64,000 nucleotides of DNA from Pseudomonadota bacterium (GCA_947475315.1 CANJMY010000001.1:1-64000); one strand, 5' to 3'. Shown: positions 33,827 through 42,134, numbered from the stretch's first letter. Numbers and translations: made by a program. The notes: a model not told the origin generated them from the sequence alone.

Positions 33827-34276
33827 TCACACCAACGAGGCCATGAGCTCGGACGGTAGCCCTGTGAGCGCGCCTGGCATCAGCCGCCGCGCCATGCGCG
33901 CCTGAGCGCCGTCGAGCGTGCAGAACGCATCCACCTGTGCGCGGGACGCGGTGCCCACGATCGCGGTGTCCCACTTCGTCCCTTGCCGTGTCGAATTCCT
34001 AGCCGCGGACGGCACGACCCCAAGCCGCCCAACTTCCATCGCCGCGCCGATCCCCATCGGGGTGATCTTGAAGCTGCGGCGCAGCGCATGGGCGATCTTC
34101 ACCTGCTCCTCGACATCGTAGTACACAAGGATCTCGGCGACAGCTGGCGCCGGTGCGAGACGCTCGATCGCGATTCCGACCAGCGCGACCAGCGCACGTC
34201 GCTCCACCGCATCGCCCGGCGCCGCTTCGTCAAGCAGCATCGCGAGCGCAGTCGCGTCGAACGCCACCCGCTTCAC
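33827..34276 (-). CDS. PIN-domain protein, probable toxin
   Basis: 149 aa. The PIN-like fold is suggested by VAFDATALAMLLDE (first acidic site), AVAEILV with Glu, and TKWDTAIVGTA followed by DAFCTLDGA (late acidic residues). PIN toxins are Mg-dependent RNases. The GTG start at 34276 overlaps the stop of a 49-aa gene (GTGA), the classic toxin-antitoxin arrangement. It is less GC-biased than neighbouring genes, suggesting horizontal origin. Confidence 0.7.
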   Translation of the reverse strand: MKRVAFDATALAMLLDEAAPGDAVERRALVALVGIAIERLAPAPAVAEILVYYDVEEQVKIAHALRRSFKITPMGIGAAMEVGRLGVVPSAARNSTRQGTKWDTAIVGTASRAQVDAFCTLDGAQARMARRLMPGALTGLPSELMASLV

Positions 34277-34422
34277 GGCTTGCGGTCCTGAAGGATCGCC
34301 TTGTAGACCGGAACGTCGCGCTTGGTCTTCGCGAGCTCCTTCTTCAGGTCCTCAAAGCCCGTGGCGGCGTTGGTCTGGCTGCGGCCGGTCGGCGGCAACG
34401 CACTCTTCTTCGGCGCGGTCAT
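34273..34422 (-). CDS. 49-aa putative antitoxin partner of the PIN protein
   Basis: A short ORF from ATG 34422 preceded by a perfect AAAGGAGG 8 nt upstream. The sequence is basic and hydrophilic (MTAPKKSALPPTGRSQTNA, then FEDLKKELAKTKRDVPVYKA). No known antitoxin DNA-binding fold is recognised. It is directly coupled to the PIN gene, so an antitoxin role is inferred from context. A longer frame in phase exists upstream, but it is mostly antisense to the Uma2 gene. Confidence 0.6.
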   Translation of the reverse strand: MTAPKKSALPPTGRSQTNAATGFEDLKKELAKTKRDVPVYKAILQDRKP

Positions 34423-34455
34423 CGGAATTGCCTCCTTTGAGCGCAATACCACGCA

Positions 34456-34471
34456 AAACGGGCCCCCGTTT
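34456..34471. promoter_or_regulatory. 16-bp palindrome upstream of the toxin-antitoxin pair, possible operator
   Basis: AAACGGG-CC-CCCGTTT, a perfect 7-bp inverted repeat with a 2-bp centre, lies 34 bp upstream of the 49-aa gene. This is the expected place for autoregulator binding in a toxin-antitoxin operon. It could alternatively be a hairpin. Confidence 0.4.
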
Positions 34472-34611
34472 GGCAGGCCCCCGCGATTTCCGCTTGGCCC
34501 GCCCAGGGCGGGCAAGCCCGGGTGCTGCGGGCATCGCGGACGCGAACCTCGACCAAGGCCCCTGCACTTCCTCCCTGCCTTCACCCCGCGCGTGCGAGGA
34601 GGCTGGCGAGG

Positions 34612-34640
34612 TTTGCCATGCGAAGCACGCACGCTACAAT
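34612..34640 (+). promoter_or_regulatory. promoter of the Uma2-family gene, leaderless type
   Basis: TTTGCC (34612-34617), 17 bp, TACAAT (34635-34640). The expected transcription start, about 7 bp after the -10, coincides with the ATG at 34648. This suggests a leaderless mRNA, consistent with the lack of a ribosome-binding site there. Confidence 0.5.
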
Positions 34641-34647
34641 GCGCGAA

Positions 34648-35232
34648 ATGAACCAGCCGCCCGCCACCTATGACGACCTGCTCGCGGCCCCCGAGGGCGT
34701 CCGCGCGGAGCTGATCGACGGCGAGCTGCACCTTCAGGCCGCGCCGTCGACGCTTCACCAGCGCATCGCGCTCAAGCTCGCGGTCGACCTCGGTCATCGC
34801 TTCGACGGGCCAAGCTCGGACGCACCCACGCGACCCGGCGGCTGGGTGCTGATCGCGGGGCCGGAGCTGTGGCTGGGCTCGCCGCAGCCGCAGAGCCTCG
34901 TGCTCTGCCCGGACCTCGCGGGCTGGCGCGAGGCGCGCTTCCCGGTCGACCAAGCCGACCATGGGATCCAGGTGGTGCCGGACTGGGTGTGCGAGATCCT
35001 GTCCCCTTCCACCCAGCGCTTCGACCGCCTGCGCAAAGCGGACGCCTACGCGCGCGCGGGAGTGTCGTGGATGTGGCTCATCGACCCCGACGCGGGCATG
35101 GTCGAGGTCTACGCGCAGCACGACGGCCTGTGGACCCGGGTCCGCGCCGCGGAGATCGGCGAGCGCGCCACGTTGCCGCCGTTTGGGGTCGAGTTCGACG
35201 TGGGCGCGTGGTGGCCGCAGCAGCCAACGTAG
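34648..35232 (+). CDS. Uma2-family (DUF820) putative nuclease
   Basis: 194 aa. It matches the Uma2/DUF820 family of PD-(D/E)XK-type putative endonucleases: TYDDLLAAPEGVRAELIDGELH at the start, PDLAGWRE (active-site Asp), VPDWVCEILSPSTQRFDRLRKADAYARAGVSWMWLIDP read in part (Glu, then a Lys). ATG 34648 is preferred (MNQPPATYDDLL), three codons after ATG 34639. The biological role of the family is not settled. It is divergent from the toxin-antitoxin pair and convergent with a protease gene. Confidence 0.85.
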   Translation: MNQPPATYDDLLAAPEGVRAELIDGELHLQAAPSTLHQRIALKLAVDLGHRFDGPSSDAPTRPGGWVLIAGPELWLGSPQPQSLVLCPDLAGWREARFPVDQADHGIQVVPDWVCEILSPSTQRFDRLRKADAYARAGVSWMWLIDPDAGMVEVYAQHDGLWTRVRAAEIGERATLPPFGVEFDVGAWWPQQPT

Positions 35233-35256
35233 CCGTGAGCGACTTCGCCCCCGCGC

Positions 35257-36360
35257 CTACCGACGCCGACGCCGCGCCACCCACGCCACCAAACCCAGCG
35301 CCCCCCACGCCGCGCCCGCGTCCGGGCCGACCGCACAGGAGATCTTCGTCGGGTAGGCCGCGCCCACGTCGGGCGTGATCGGCGCGTCGCGCTGGGGCAG
35401 CAACAGGGTGCCGCGAGGGGTCTCGTCGATGTCGTAGTCGGGCAGCGTGGTACCGCCGCCGGTGGACGGCTGGTCGGCCGTGGACAGGTCGACGTAGGTG
35501 GAGATCCAGTTCGCGTACAGGTCCGTGCGCGTGGAGCCCGCGCCGCCGTTCTTGCAGGTCGGCGTGACGATCACGTTCACGGCGACGAGCACGTAGTTTC
35601 CGGTGCCGTCCTTCGCGAGCGTGGCGCCGCCGGAGTCGCCCTGGCACAGGTTGGACGACGAGTCGGTGGCCGTCTCGTAGTACATGCCGGTGCGGCGGTC
35701 GTAGGTGGTCGAGCCGTTGAAGCCGAAGATCAGGTCGCCTTCGTAGCGGATGAGCGGGGACGTCTCGGACCGCTTGATGCCGCTGTCGTCGAGGCTGTCG
35801 TTGGTGATGCCGTAGCCCACCAGCGTCAGGTCCAGGCCAATCCACGACGCGTCCACCTTGGTGGTGTTCACCGGCATGGTGGGCTCGTTGTTGATCGGCG
35901 TGAGCAGCTGGATCAGCGCGATGTCGTAGCCGGCGCCGGCGCCCGCGGACCCGTTGTACTTGGGGTGCGGGTGCCAGTCGACCCACTCAGCGTGCTTGTC
36001 GAAGGGCTCACCGGCGCCCACGCCGACGAACAGGTGCGCGCCTGAGTCCAGGTAGGGCTGCACGTCCGCGACGCAGTGCGCGGCCGTGATCACCCAGTCC
36101 GGGTGGATCAACGTGCCCGAGCAGAAGGTGCCGCCCGCGACCGAGTTGCCGTTGGCGTAGCCAATGTAGAGCGACACCACCTCGCGCAGCTTGCTGGAGC
36201 CCACCTTGGTGCCACCCCACACGCCCTGGGGATCGACGTCATCCGGCAGCGTCGGGAGCGCGGGCAGCGTGTCGGCGCCGGCGTCGAGCGCGCCGAGCGC
36301 GCCCAGATCGTCGGCGTGCGATGTCGAGAGCCAAAGCAGGGCGATCAGGGTGTGGGTCAC
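35257..36360 (-). CDS. secreted trypsin-like serine protease with MYXO-CTERM-type tail
   Basis: 367 aa from GTG 36360, with GAGGAT upstream. Signal peptide (MTHTLIALLWLSTSHA). S1 family catalytic residues are His in VITAAHC, Asp in GYDIALIQL and Ser in CQGDSGGATL. The C-terminal end has a Cys followed by a hydrophobic helix and an Arg cluster (GALGLVAWVARRRRR), the layout of MYXO-CTERM surface-sorting tails. The protein is likely exported and retained on the cell surface. It is located 21 bp after the ubiA-type gene on the same strand. Confidence 0.9.
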   Translation of the reverse strand: MTHTLIALLWLSTSHADDLGALGALDAGADTLPALPTLPDDVDPQGVWGGTKVGSSKLREVVSLYIGYANGNSVAGGTFCSGTLIHPDWVITAAHCVADVQPYLDSGAHLFVGVGAGEPFDKHAEWVDWHPHPKYNGSAGAGAGYDIALIQLLTPINNEPTMPVNTTKVDASWIGLDLTLVGYGITNDSLDDSGIKRSETSPLIRYEGDLIFGFNGSTTYDRRTGMYYETATDSSSNLCQGDSGGATLAKDGTGNYVLVAVNVIVTPTCKNGGAGSTRTDLYANWISTYVDLSTADQPSTGGGTTLPDYDIDETPRGTLLLPQRDAPITPDVGAAYPTKISCAVGPDAGAAWGALGLVAWVARRRRR

Positions 36361-36381
36361 GAGATCCTCATCCAGTCCACG

Positions 36382-37227
36382 TCAGGCCAGGACCACGGCG
36401 AGCAGGAAGGCCAGCGAAATGTAGCCGTTCAAATCAAAGAACGCTTTGTCGATCCGCGACAGGTCGTTCGGGCGCACGATCCAGTGCTCGTAGGCCAGCA
36501 CCGCGGTGATGGCCGCCACGCCCACCCCGTAGGGCCAGGTCAGCGCCACCACCGACGGCAGCGCCACCAAGCAGCCGACCGTCACCACGTGCAGCAGCGC
36601 CGACACGATGAGCGCGCCGCGGTTGCCGAGCACCGCCGGGATGCTGCGCAGGCCGACCGAGCGGTCGAACTCCGCGTCCTGGCAGGAGTAGAGGATGTCG
36701 AAGCCCGCCACCCAGGTGGCGACCGCGACGGACAACAGCAGGCTGGTGACGCTGGCCGTGCCGGTCAGCGCGATCCACACCGCCGTCGGCGCGATGCCGA
36801 GCGCGACGCCCAACACGACATGGCACAGCGCCGTGAAGCGCTTGGTCAGCGAGTAGCCCCACACCACGGCGATCGCGACCGGCGACAGCAGCAGCGTGGC
36901 GTGCCCCAGCAGCGCCGAGAACGCGACGAACAGCGCCGCGCTGCCGAGCGTGAAGGCCCAGGCCGCGCCCACGCCGATCTCGCCGGAGGGGATCTCGCGG
37001 TTGGCGGTGCGCGGGTTGGCCGCGTCGTAGCGGCGGTCGACCAGGCGGTTGAAGCCCATGGCGCTGGAGCGGGCCGTCACCATGCACAGCACGATCAGCC
37101 CGACCTGAGCGGGCGTCACCGTCACCTGGCGCGACGCCAGCACCGCCGCCGCAAGCGCGAACGGCAGCGCGAAGATGGAGTGCGACAGCTTGATCATCTT
37201 GCTGTAGACGACGAGGGCGCTGCTCAC
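36382..37227 (-). CDS. mqnP: UbiA-family prenyltransferase, probable menaquinone enzyme (MqnP-like)
   Basis: 281 aa integral membrane protein with about eight helices. The two Asp-rich motifs are NRLVDRRYDAANPR (residues about 59-72) and DILYSCQDAEFD. NREIPSG follows the first motif, as in UbiA/MqnP. GTG 37227 has GGAGG 6 nt upstream. In the futalosine route the prenyl step uses a UbiA-like enzyme, and other pathway genes lie 3-8 kb away on the same strand, so MqnP is likely. 4-hydroxybenzoate polyprenyltransferase is the alternative. Confidence 0.8.
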   Translation of the reverse strand: MSSALVVYSKMIKLSHSIFALPFALAAAVLASRQVTVTPAQVGLIVLCMVTARSSAMGFNRLVDRRYDAANPRTANREIPSGEIGVGAAWAFTLGSAALFVAFSALLGHATLLLSPVAIAVVWGYSLTKRFTALCHVVLGVALGIAPTAVWIALTGTASVTSLLLSVAVATWVAGFDILYSCQDAEFDRSVGLRSIPAVLGNRGALIVSALLHVVTVGCLVALPSVVALTWPYGVGVAAITAVLAYEHWIVRPNDLSRIDKAFFDLNGYISLAFLLAVVLA

Positions 37228-37330
37228 GGCCGCCTCCGGGGACCGCCGAGACTACCCCGCCCGTGCACCTTGGGCCCCCTGCATGCGGTCGCCGTGTTGA
37301 TTACGGACCGGCATCCGCCGGGAGCCCACC

Positions 37331-38467
37331 ATGCAACGCCACGTCCCCCTCCTGCTCTTGCTGTCCTCCTGCACCCAGGAGGCCCCGTACCAGGAGCTGT
37401 TCGACCAGGGGATCGACCGCTACATGGGCGTCTTTCAGCCGACCGCCACCCGCCAGGCCGACGACGTCGTGCAGAACGACTTCGACCCGGCCCAGGAGGA
37501 CGGCCCGTCGGCGCCCATGTGCTACGACGGCTCGCCGTTCCGGGTGATGACCCAAGACCGCGGCAGCGACAACGTCGTGATCTTCCTGCAGGGCGGCGGT
37601 CTGTGCACCAGCGAGCTGTGCCTGGCCATCCCCACGGCGCCCCCGGGGATCCCGCCGCTGGACATCACGGACCCGGACCTTCAGGCCAACCCGGTCCGCG
37701 ACTGGAACGTGGTCTACGTGCCCTACTGCGACGGCTCGCTGTTCGCGGGCGACGCGGACATCGACGACGACGGCGACGGCGCGCCCGACCGCCAGCAGCA
37801 CGGCCTGGCCAACCTGTCGGCGGCGCTGGACGTGGCGATCAACGCGTTCCCGCGCGCCACGCGCCTGCTGTTCTCGGGCAGCAGCGGCGGCGGCTACGGC
37901 ATCATCGTGGGCACGCCGCTGGTGCGCCGCGCGTGGCCCGACGCCGAGCTGTCCGTGATGAACGACTCCGGCGTGGGCGTCGTGAAGGACGGCGACCCGG
38001 GCTTCCTCACCCGCCTGATCGACGAGCTGAACGCGGGCAGCGTGCTGCCGACGTCGTGCACGGACTGCCTGGCGGACGGTCACCTGATGCCGGTCGTCGG
38101 CTGGCAGCTCGACCAGGACCCCACCCTGCGGGTCGGCATGTACAGCAGCTACGAGGACTTCGTGATCACGCAGATGTTCCTCGCCATCCCGCAGGCCGAC
38201 TTCCGCGCGCCGCTCGTGCGCGAGACGGACAAGCTCCTCAAGGCCTTCCCCGACCGCTACGGCCGCTTCCTGAACAACGGCGCGCAGCACGGGTCGCTGA
38301 TCGGCGACATCTCGGGCGTGCTGGGCGACGTGCCTCCCGAGTTCGAGATGTTCTCGTCGTTCATCACCATCGGCGGCCTGGAGGACACCAAGGCCGGCGA
38401 CGTGACCATGGGCGCCTGGCTCGGCAGCTTCCTCGACGACAAGGACTGGCAGTCGGTCACCGAGTAA
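37331..38467 (+). CDS. pectinacetylesterase-like lipoprotein (alpha/beta hydrolase)
   Basis: 378 aa with a lipoprotein signal (MQRHVPLLLLLSSC; Cys14). The hydrolase part has VVIFLQGGGLCT (oxyanion Gly-rich strand), the nucleophile motif GSSGGGYG (G-x-S-x-G-G), an acidic Ca-binding-like stretch (DADIDDDGDGAPD), and a late His (NNGAQHGSL). This order fits pectinacetylesterase/Notum-like hydrolases. The substrate is unknown; polysaccharide or lipid esters are plausible. Probably outer-membrane or periplasmic. It is divergent from the ubiA gene. Confidence 0.75.
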   Translation: MQRHVPLLLLLSSCTQEAPYQELFDQGIDRYMGVFQPTATRQADDVVQNDFDPAQEDGPSAPMCYDGSPFRVMTQDRGSDNVVIFLQGGGLCTSELCLAIPTAPPGIPPLDITDPDLQANPVRDWNVVYVPYCDGSLFAGDADIDDDGDGAPDRQQHGLANLSAALDVAINAFPRATRLLFSGSSGGGYGIIVGTPLVRRAWPDAELSVMNDSGVGVVKDGDPGFLTRLIDELNAGSVLPTSCTDCLADGHLMPVVGWQLDQDPTLRVGMYSSYEDFVITQMFLAIPQADFRAPLVRETDKLLKAFPDRYGRFLNNGAQHGSLIGDISGVLGDVPPEFEMFSSFITIGGLEDTKAGDVTMGAWLGSFLDDKDWQSVTE

Positions 38468-38495
38468 GCCCGGACGGAGGCCGACCTTGGATTAT

Positions 38496-38544
38496 TGCAC
38501 TGGTGCAGTAGTGACTTGCAAAGCCTATGCTTTCCGCTCAAAAT
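38496..38544 (+). promoter_or_regulatory. yceI-like gene promoter with adjacent inverted repeat
   Basis: TTGCAA (38516-38521), 17 bp, CAAAAT (38539-38544). An inverted repeat TGCAC-TG-GTGCA (38496-38507) lies immediately upstream of the -35. The stretch is clearly less GC-rich than its surroundings. A regulator-binding role for the repeat is inference. Confidence 0.45.
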
Positions 38545-38595
38545 GGGGATGATTACAGAGGCGACGCGGTTGATTCCTGCCCGCCCCGGAGCCCA

Positions 38596-39174
38596 ATGCG
38601 TCCCCTGTTTGCCATGCTCGCGCTCGCTCTCTCGATGCCCGCCTTCGCCACCACCTACGAGGTGGACGGCGCGCACAGCCAGATCGGCTTCAGCGTCACC
38701 CACATGATGGTCTCCACCGTCCGCGGCACGTTCGGCACCGTGTCGGGCACCATCGAGTGGGACCCGAAGAATGTCGCGGCCACCAAGGTCAGCGGCAAGG
38801 TCGACATCACCAGCGTCGACACCAACAACGCCGACCGCGACACGCACCTCAAGGCGCCGGACTTCTTCGACGTCGCGCAGTTTCCGGAGATGACGCTCGT
38901 CTCCAAGTCCGTGAAGAACATCAAGGCCACCGGCTTTGACCTGGTCACCGACCTCACCCTGCACGGCATCACCAAGGAGGTCGTGTTCCACGTGAACACG
39001 CTGTCCGGCGAGTTCAAGGACCCGTGGGGCAACATCAAGGCCGGCACCACCGCCACCGCCAAGATCAACCGCCAGGACTTCGGCGTCAGCTGGAACAAGG
39101 GCCTGGACCAGGGCGGCTACGTGGTCGGCGACGAGGTCTCGATCCAGCTCGACCTCGAGCTGCTCAAGAAGTAA
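38596..39174 (+). CDS. YceI-family periplasmic lipid-binding protein
   Basis: 192 aa from ATG 38596, with GGAG upstream. Signal peptide (MRPLFAMLALALSMPAFA). YceI core features are EVDGAHSQIGFSVTHMMVSTVRG, a lipocalin-like fold with DKVDITSVDTNN-type strands, HLKAPDFFDVAQFPEM, LHGITKEV and DFGVSW. YceI proteins bind polyisoprenoid or other hydrophobic molecules, which fits the nearby prenyl-quinone genes, though no operon link exists. Confidence 0.92.
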   Translation: MRPLFAMLALALSMPAFATTYEVDGAHSQIGFSVTHMMVSTVRGTFGTVSGTIEWDPKNVAATKVSGKVDITSVDTNNADRDTHLKAPDFFDVAQFPEMTLVSKSVKNIKATGFDLVTDLTLHGITKEVVFHVNTLSGEFKDPWGNIKAGTTATAKINRQDFGVSWNKGLDQGGYVVGDEVSIQLDLELLKK

Positions 39175-39222
39175 CGACCGACCCGTCGTGCGCGGCGCCT
39201 CGGCGCGTCGCGGACGGCGCGA

Positions 39223-40377
39223 TCACGGCGCGACGATCCACCGTCGCGCCGGTGCCGCGCGCCCCAGGTCCTCCACGCGGCCCGCGTCGAGCTGCAGCAG
39301 ACCGGGGCGCGCGCCCACCACCACCTTACCCACGCCCGTCGCGCGCAGCGCGGCCGCGCCCTCGTGCGTGACCATCGCCAGCCAACGCGACACCGGCACG
39401 TCCGGGAACGCCGCGGCGAGCACGGGGATCTCGCCCAGCACGTCCAGGTCCGGCGAAGACGCCAGGCTGTCGGTGCCCAACGCGCAGCGCACGCCCGCGG
39501 TCAGGTACGACGGCACGTCCGGCAGCCGCCCGCCCACGTGCAGGTTGCTGCGCGGGCAGAAGCAGACCGGCGCGTCGGCGAAGGCGATCGACAGGACGGC
39601 GCGGTGGTCCAGGAGGACGCCGTGCACCAGCAGCAGGTCCGGACCCAGCACACCCAGGCGCGACAGCACGTCGATCGGCCCCACGCCGGGCACCGGCCAG
39701 CCGCGCCACTCGCGGCCCAGCCGATCGAGCAGCTCCGCGTGCGGGCCGTCGCCCGACATCAGGAAGCGCGCCTCGTCCTCCGCCTCGCCGACGTGGATCG
39801 TCGACGGCACGCCCTTGGGCCCCGCGCGCACGCACGCGACCACCAGCTCCGGCGCGGTGGAGAAGAGCGCGTGCGGCGCGGCGCGCACGACCACACCCGG
39901 CGCGCCCGCGGGCTCGTTCACCAGCGAGGCGATCGTCGCAGGCACGGTGCGCGCGTCAAAGCCCAGGCGCTCGTGCTGCACGACGCCGCGCAGGCGCGCG
40001 GACGCCAGGTCCGCCGCGGTGTCGCCCGCGTTCGACACGTCGACCACGTAGGCCGTGCCGTGATCGTGCAGCGACGCCGACGCCGCCGCGCGCGCCTCCG
40101 CCTGCCCCACCACCGCGCCCACCGCCCACAGCGCGTCCAGCCACGGCACAAAGCCGGGCGAGGTACCCTTTACCTTGCCCGCCAGGTGCGACAGCTCGGT
40201 GTGGGTGTGCGCGTTGATCAGGCCCGGGACCACCAGGCCGTCCACCCGATCGCCGTCGCCTGCGCGCCACGGGCGGACCTCAGCGATCACGCCGTCGTGC
40301 AGCAGGACCGTCGCGTCTGTCAGCAGGCCCGAGGGCGTCCAGAGCGCCCGCGCCGCGACGATCGTCGGCGCGTCCAC
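39223..40377 (-). CDS. mqnX: amidohydrolase, probable aminodeoxyfutalosine deaminase (MqnX-like)
   Basis: 384 aa. Metal-dependent amidohydrolase superfamily (ATZ/TRZ type): HxH in NAHTHTELSHL, HVGEAEDE, VHGVLLD, CPRSNLHVGG and the late Asp in GTDSLASSPDLD. The GTG start at 40377 lies 4 bp after the upstream mqnA-type gene. It is the last gene of the menaquinone operon, which supports MqnX (deamination of aminodeoxyfutalosine to futalosine) over the general cytosine/guanine deaminase call. Confidence 0.8.
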   Translation of the reverse strand: MDAPTIVAARALWTPSGLLTDATVLLHDGVIAEVRPWRAGDGDRVDGLVVPGLINAHTHTELSHLAGKVKGTSPGFVPWLDALWAVGAVVGQAEARAAASASLHDHGTAYVVDVSNAGDTAADLASARLRGVVQHERLGFDARTVPATIASLVNEPAGAPGVVVRAAPHALFSTAPELVVACVRAGPKGVPSTIHVGEAEDEARFLMSGDGPHAELLDRLGREWRGWPVPGVGPIDVLSRLGVLGPDLLLVHGVLLDHRAVLSIAFADAPVCFCPRSNLHVGGRLPDVPSYLTAGVRCALGTDSLASSPDLDVLGEIPVLAAAFPDVPVSRWLAMVTHEGAAALRATGVGKVVVGARPGLLQLDAGRVEDLGRAAPARRWIVAP

Positions 40378-40381
40378 GCGA

Positions 40382-42133
40382 TCAGTCCGCGCGCGCGCGC
40401 GACTCGACCGGGCGCACTCGCTTGAGCGAGGTCAGCGCGCCGCCCACCGAGTCGAACGACGCGCCGCGACGCACGACGCTGAAGCCCGCCACGCGCATGG
40501 CGCGCTCGGCCAGGTCGACGTCGACCGGGAAGTCGTGCACGTCGTCGTCGGCGGACCAGACGCCGGTCGCGAGCACGCCCAGGTCATCGGCCCCGCCGGC
40601 GAGTGCGGCCTGCGAGGCGTCGACGCCCTGCGTGCGCGGCGACCCGCTGATGTGCGGCACGGCGCCCAGCAGCAGCCGCGCGAGCGCGACCGTGCGGAAG
40701 AACCAGGACGGCGTGGGGCGGCCCGGCTCGATCAGCGAACCCGACGGCAGCGCCAGGTGCACCGACGCGGTGGTGATGGCGCCGGTGGTCTCAGCGGCGC
40801 CGCGCAGCACGAGCAGGCGCGACACGATCTGCGCCTCGTCGCCGTCGGCGTCGATCCACAGCTCGGCGTCGACCGGCAGGCCGGCGGCGCGCGCGGCGGC
40901 CAGCGCGGCGAGCGGCGGCGCCTGCGTCACGCGCCACGACAGGCCCGCGAGGCCCGCGTCGCGCAGCGCGGGGAAGGTGGCGACGTCGACCTGATCCACG
41001 TCCACACCCAGCGCGTCCAGGCCCGCCGCCTTCACGACCTCCAGCCGCGCGAGGCGCGTGTCCGCGTCGAGCAGGCCCAGGTCAGACAGCACGACGGTGC
41101 TGGCCTTGTCGCCGAGCGCGGACGTCACGGCGGCGCCAAACGGCGCGCCGCCCGCGGCGACCAGCGCGGCGGGGAACGCGCGCGCGAGCAGGTAGCTGAC
41201 CTCGCGCTCCGGGTGGAGCTCCAGGCGGCGCAGGTTGGCGGCGGCGAGCAGCTCAGCGCCCGGCGCGTCGCGCAGCAGCGTGAGCGCGTCGACCGCGTCC
41301 AGGCGCGCGCCGTCGAGCGCGGCGGCCAGCTTGGCGTCCACGTCGACCGCGCGCGGGCGGCTCGGCTCGGACGGCTCGTAGAAGCGCACGTCCGACGTGC
41401 CGATCAAGCCCGCGCGGAACGCGAGCGCGGCGTAGCGACGAAGGCCCATCAGCGCGGACTCGTCGAACGTGTAGCGCAGGTTGTGCAGCAGGTAGTCGCG
41501 ATCGGCGCCGGTGTAGCGCGTGGCGATGTCGGCCACGCCCGCGGCACCCGCGGCCCGCAGGTCGTCGCGCACGGACTGCGGCAGGTCGGCGCGGCCCGCC
41601 CACACGGCAAACACAAACGGGCGGCCGGTCCACTGCTTCCACAGCTCGGCCAGGTCCCACTTGCGCAGCGGCGCGGGCAGCGCGCGCGCGGGGTCGCCGA
41701 TCACCACCGAGGCGACGGTGCCGCCAACGCGCTTGGGACCGTCGCCGGGCTCGCCGTCGGTGATGACGAGGTCGGCGCGGACGCGCTTGCTCAGCGGGCC
41801 CTGCGTGAGGAGCAAGCGCGCGAGCGTGACCGACGTGCGGGAGGAGCCGTCGAGCACGACCTCGGTCCATGCCTCAGGATCGGTCTCGGCGGCGATCACG
41901 ACCGAGGCCACGGGGCCGTCGGCGCCGATGCACCAGCCCGGGAGGATGCGCCAGTCGCCGTCCGTGAGGGCGGCGGCCGCAGGCACGAGCGCGATGTCGA
42001 CCGCACCCGTGCGCAGCGCCGTGGCGATGCCGCGCGGGTGGGCGGCGACGACCTCGTACTTGTCGCGGTCGAGCAGGTTGGTGAGGGGTGCCGCGTTCAG
42101 GTAGCCGACGGTGCCGATGCGAAAGCGGGTCAT
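40382..42133 (-). CDS. mqnA: MqnA chorismate dehydratase fused to a Cys-less MqnC-like radical-SAM fold
   Basis: 583 aa. Residues 1-260 match MqnA: RIGTVGYLNAAPLTNLL, VDIALVPAAA, SSRTSVTLARLLL, RPFVFAVWAG and YTGADRDYLL. Residues about 264-583 align with futalosine-pathway radical-SAM enzymes: LDAVDALTLLRDAPGAELL and VSYLLAR (MqnC start), KAAGLDALG, and near the end LLLGAVPHISGSPRTQG followed by GGADDLGVL and AGFSVVRRGASF. Where CxxxCxxC should occur there is LVAAGGAPFGA, and the domain has no Cys. It cannot bind a normal [4Fe-4S]-SAM cluster, so a structural or regulatory role is likely. The gene is 1 bp after mqnE and 4 bp before mqnX. Confidence 0.8.
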   Translation of the reverse strand: MTRFRIGTVGYLNAAPLTNLLDRDKYEVVAAHPRGIATALRTGAVDIALVPAAAALTDGDWRILPGWCIGADGPVASVVIAAETDPEAWTEVVLDGSSRTSVTLARLLLTQGPLSKRVRADLVITDGEPGDGPKRVGGTVASVVIGDPARALPAPLRKWDLAELWKQWTGRPFVFAVWAGRADLPQSVRDDLRAAGAAGVADIATRYTGADRDYLLHNLRYTFDESALMGLRRYAALAFRAGLIGTSDVRFYEPSEPSRPRAVDVDAKLAAALDGARLDAVDALTLLRDAPGAELLAAANLRRLELHPEREVSYLLARAFPAALVAAGGAPFGAAVTSALGDKASTVVLSDLGLLDADTRLARLEVVKAAGLDALGVDVDQVDVATFPALRDAGLAGLSWRVTQAPPLAALAAARAAGLPVDAELWIDADGDEAQIVSRLLVLRGAAETTGAITTASVHLALPSGSLIEPGRPTPSWFFRTVALARLLLGAVPHISGSPRTQGVDASQAALAGGADDLGVLATGVWSADDDVHDFPVDVDLAERAMRVAGFSVVRRGASFDSVGGALTSLKRVRPVESRARAD

Positions 42134-42134
42134 C

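Noticed and set aside
36076-38511. Plus-strand open frame of 811 codons spanning the protease, ubiA and esterase genes
   Set aside because: It crosses three genes with clear catalytic motifs in other frames; translation is Arg/Ala/Gly/His-rich.
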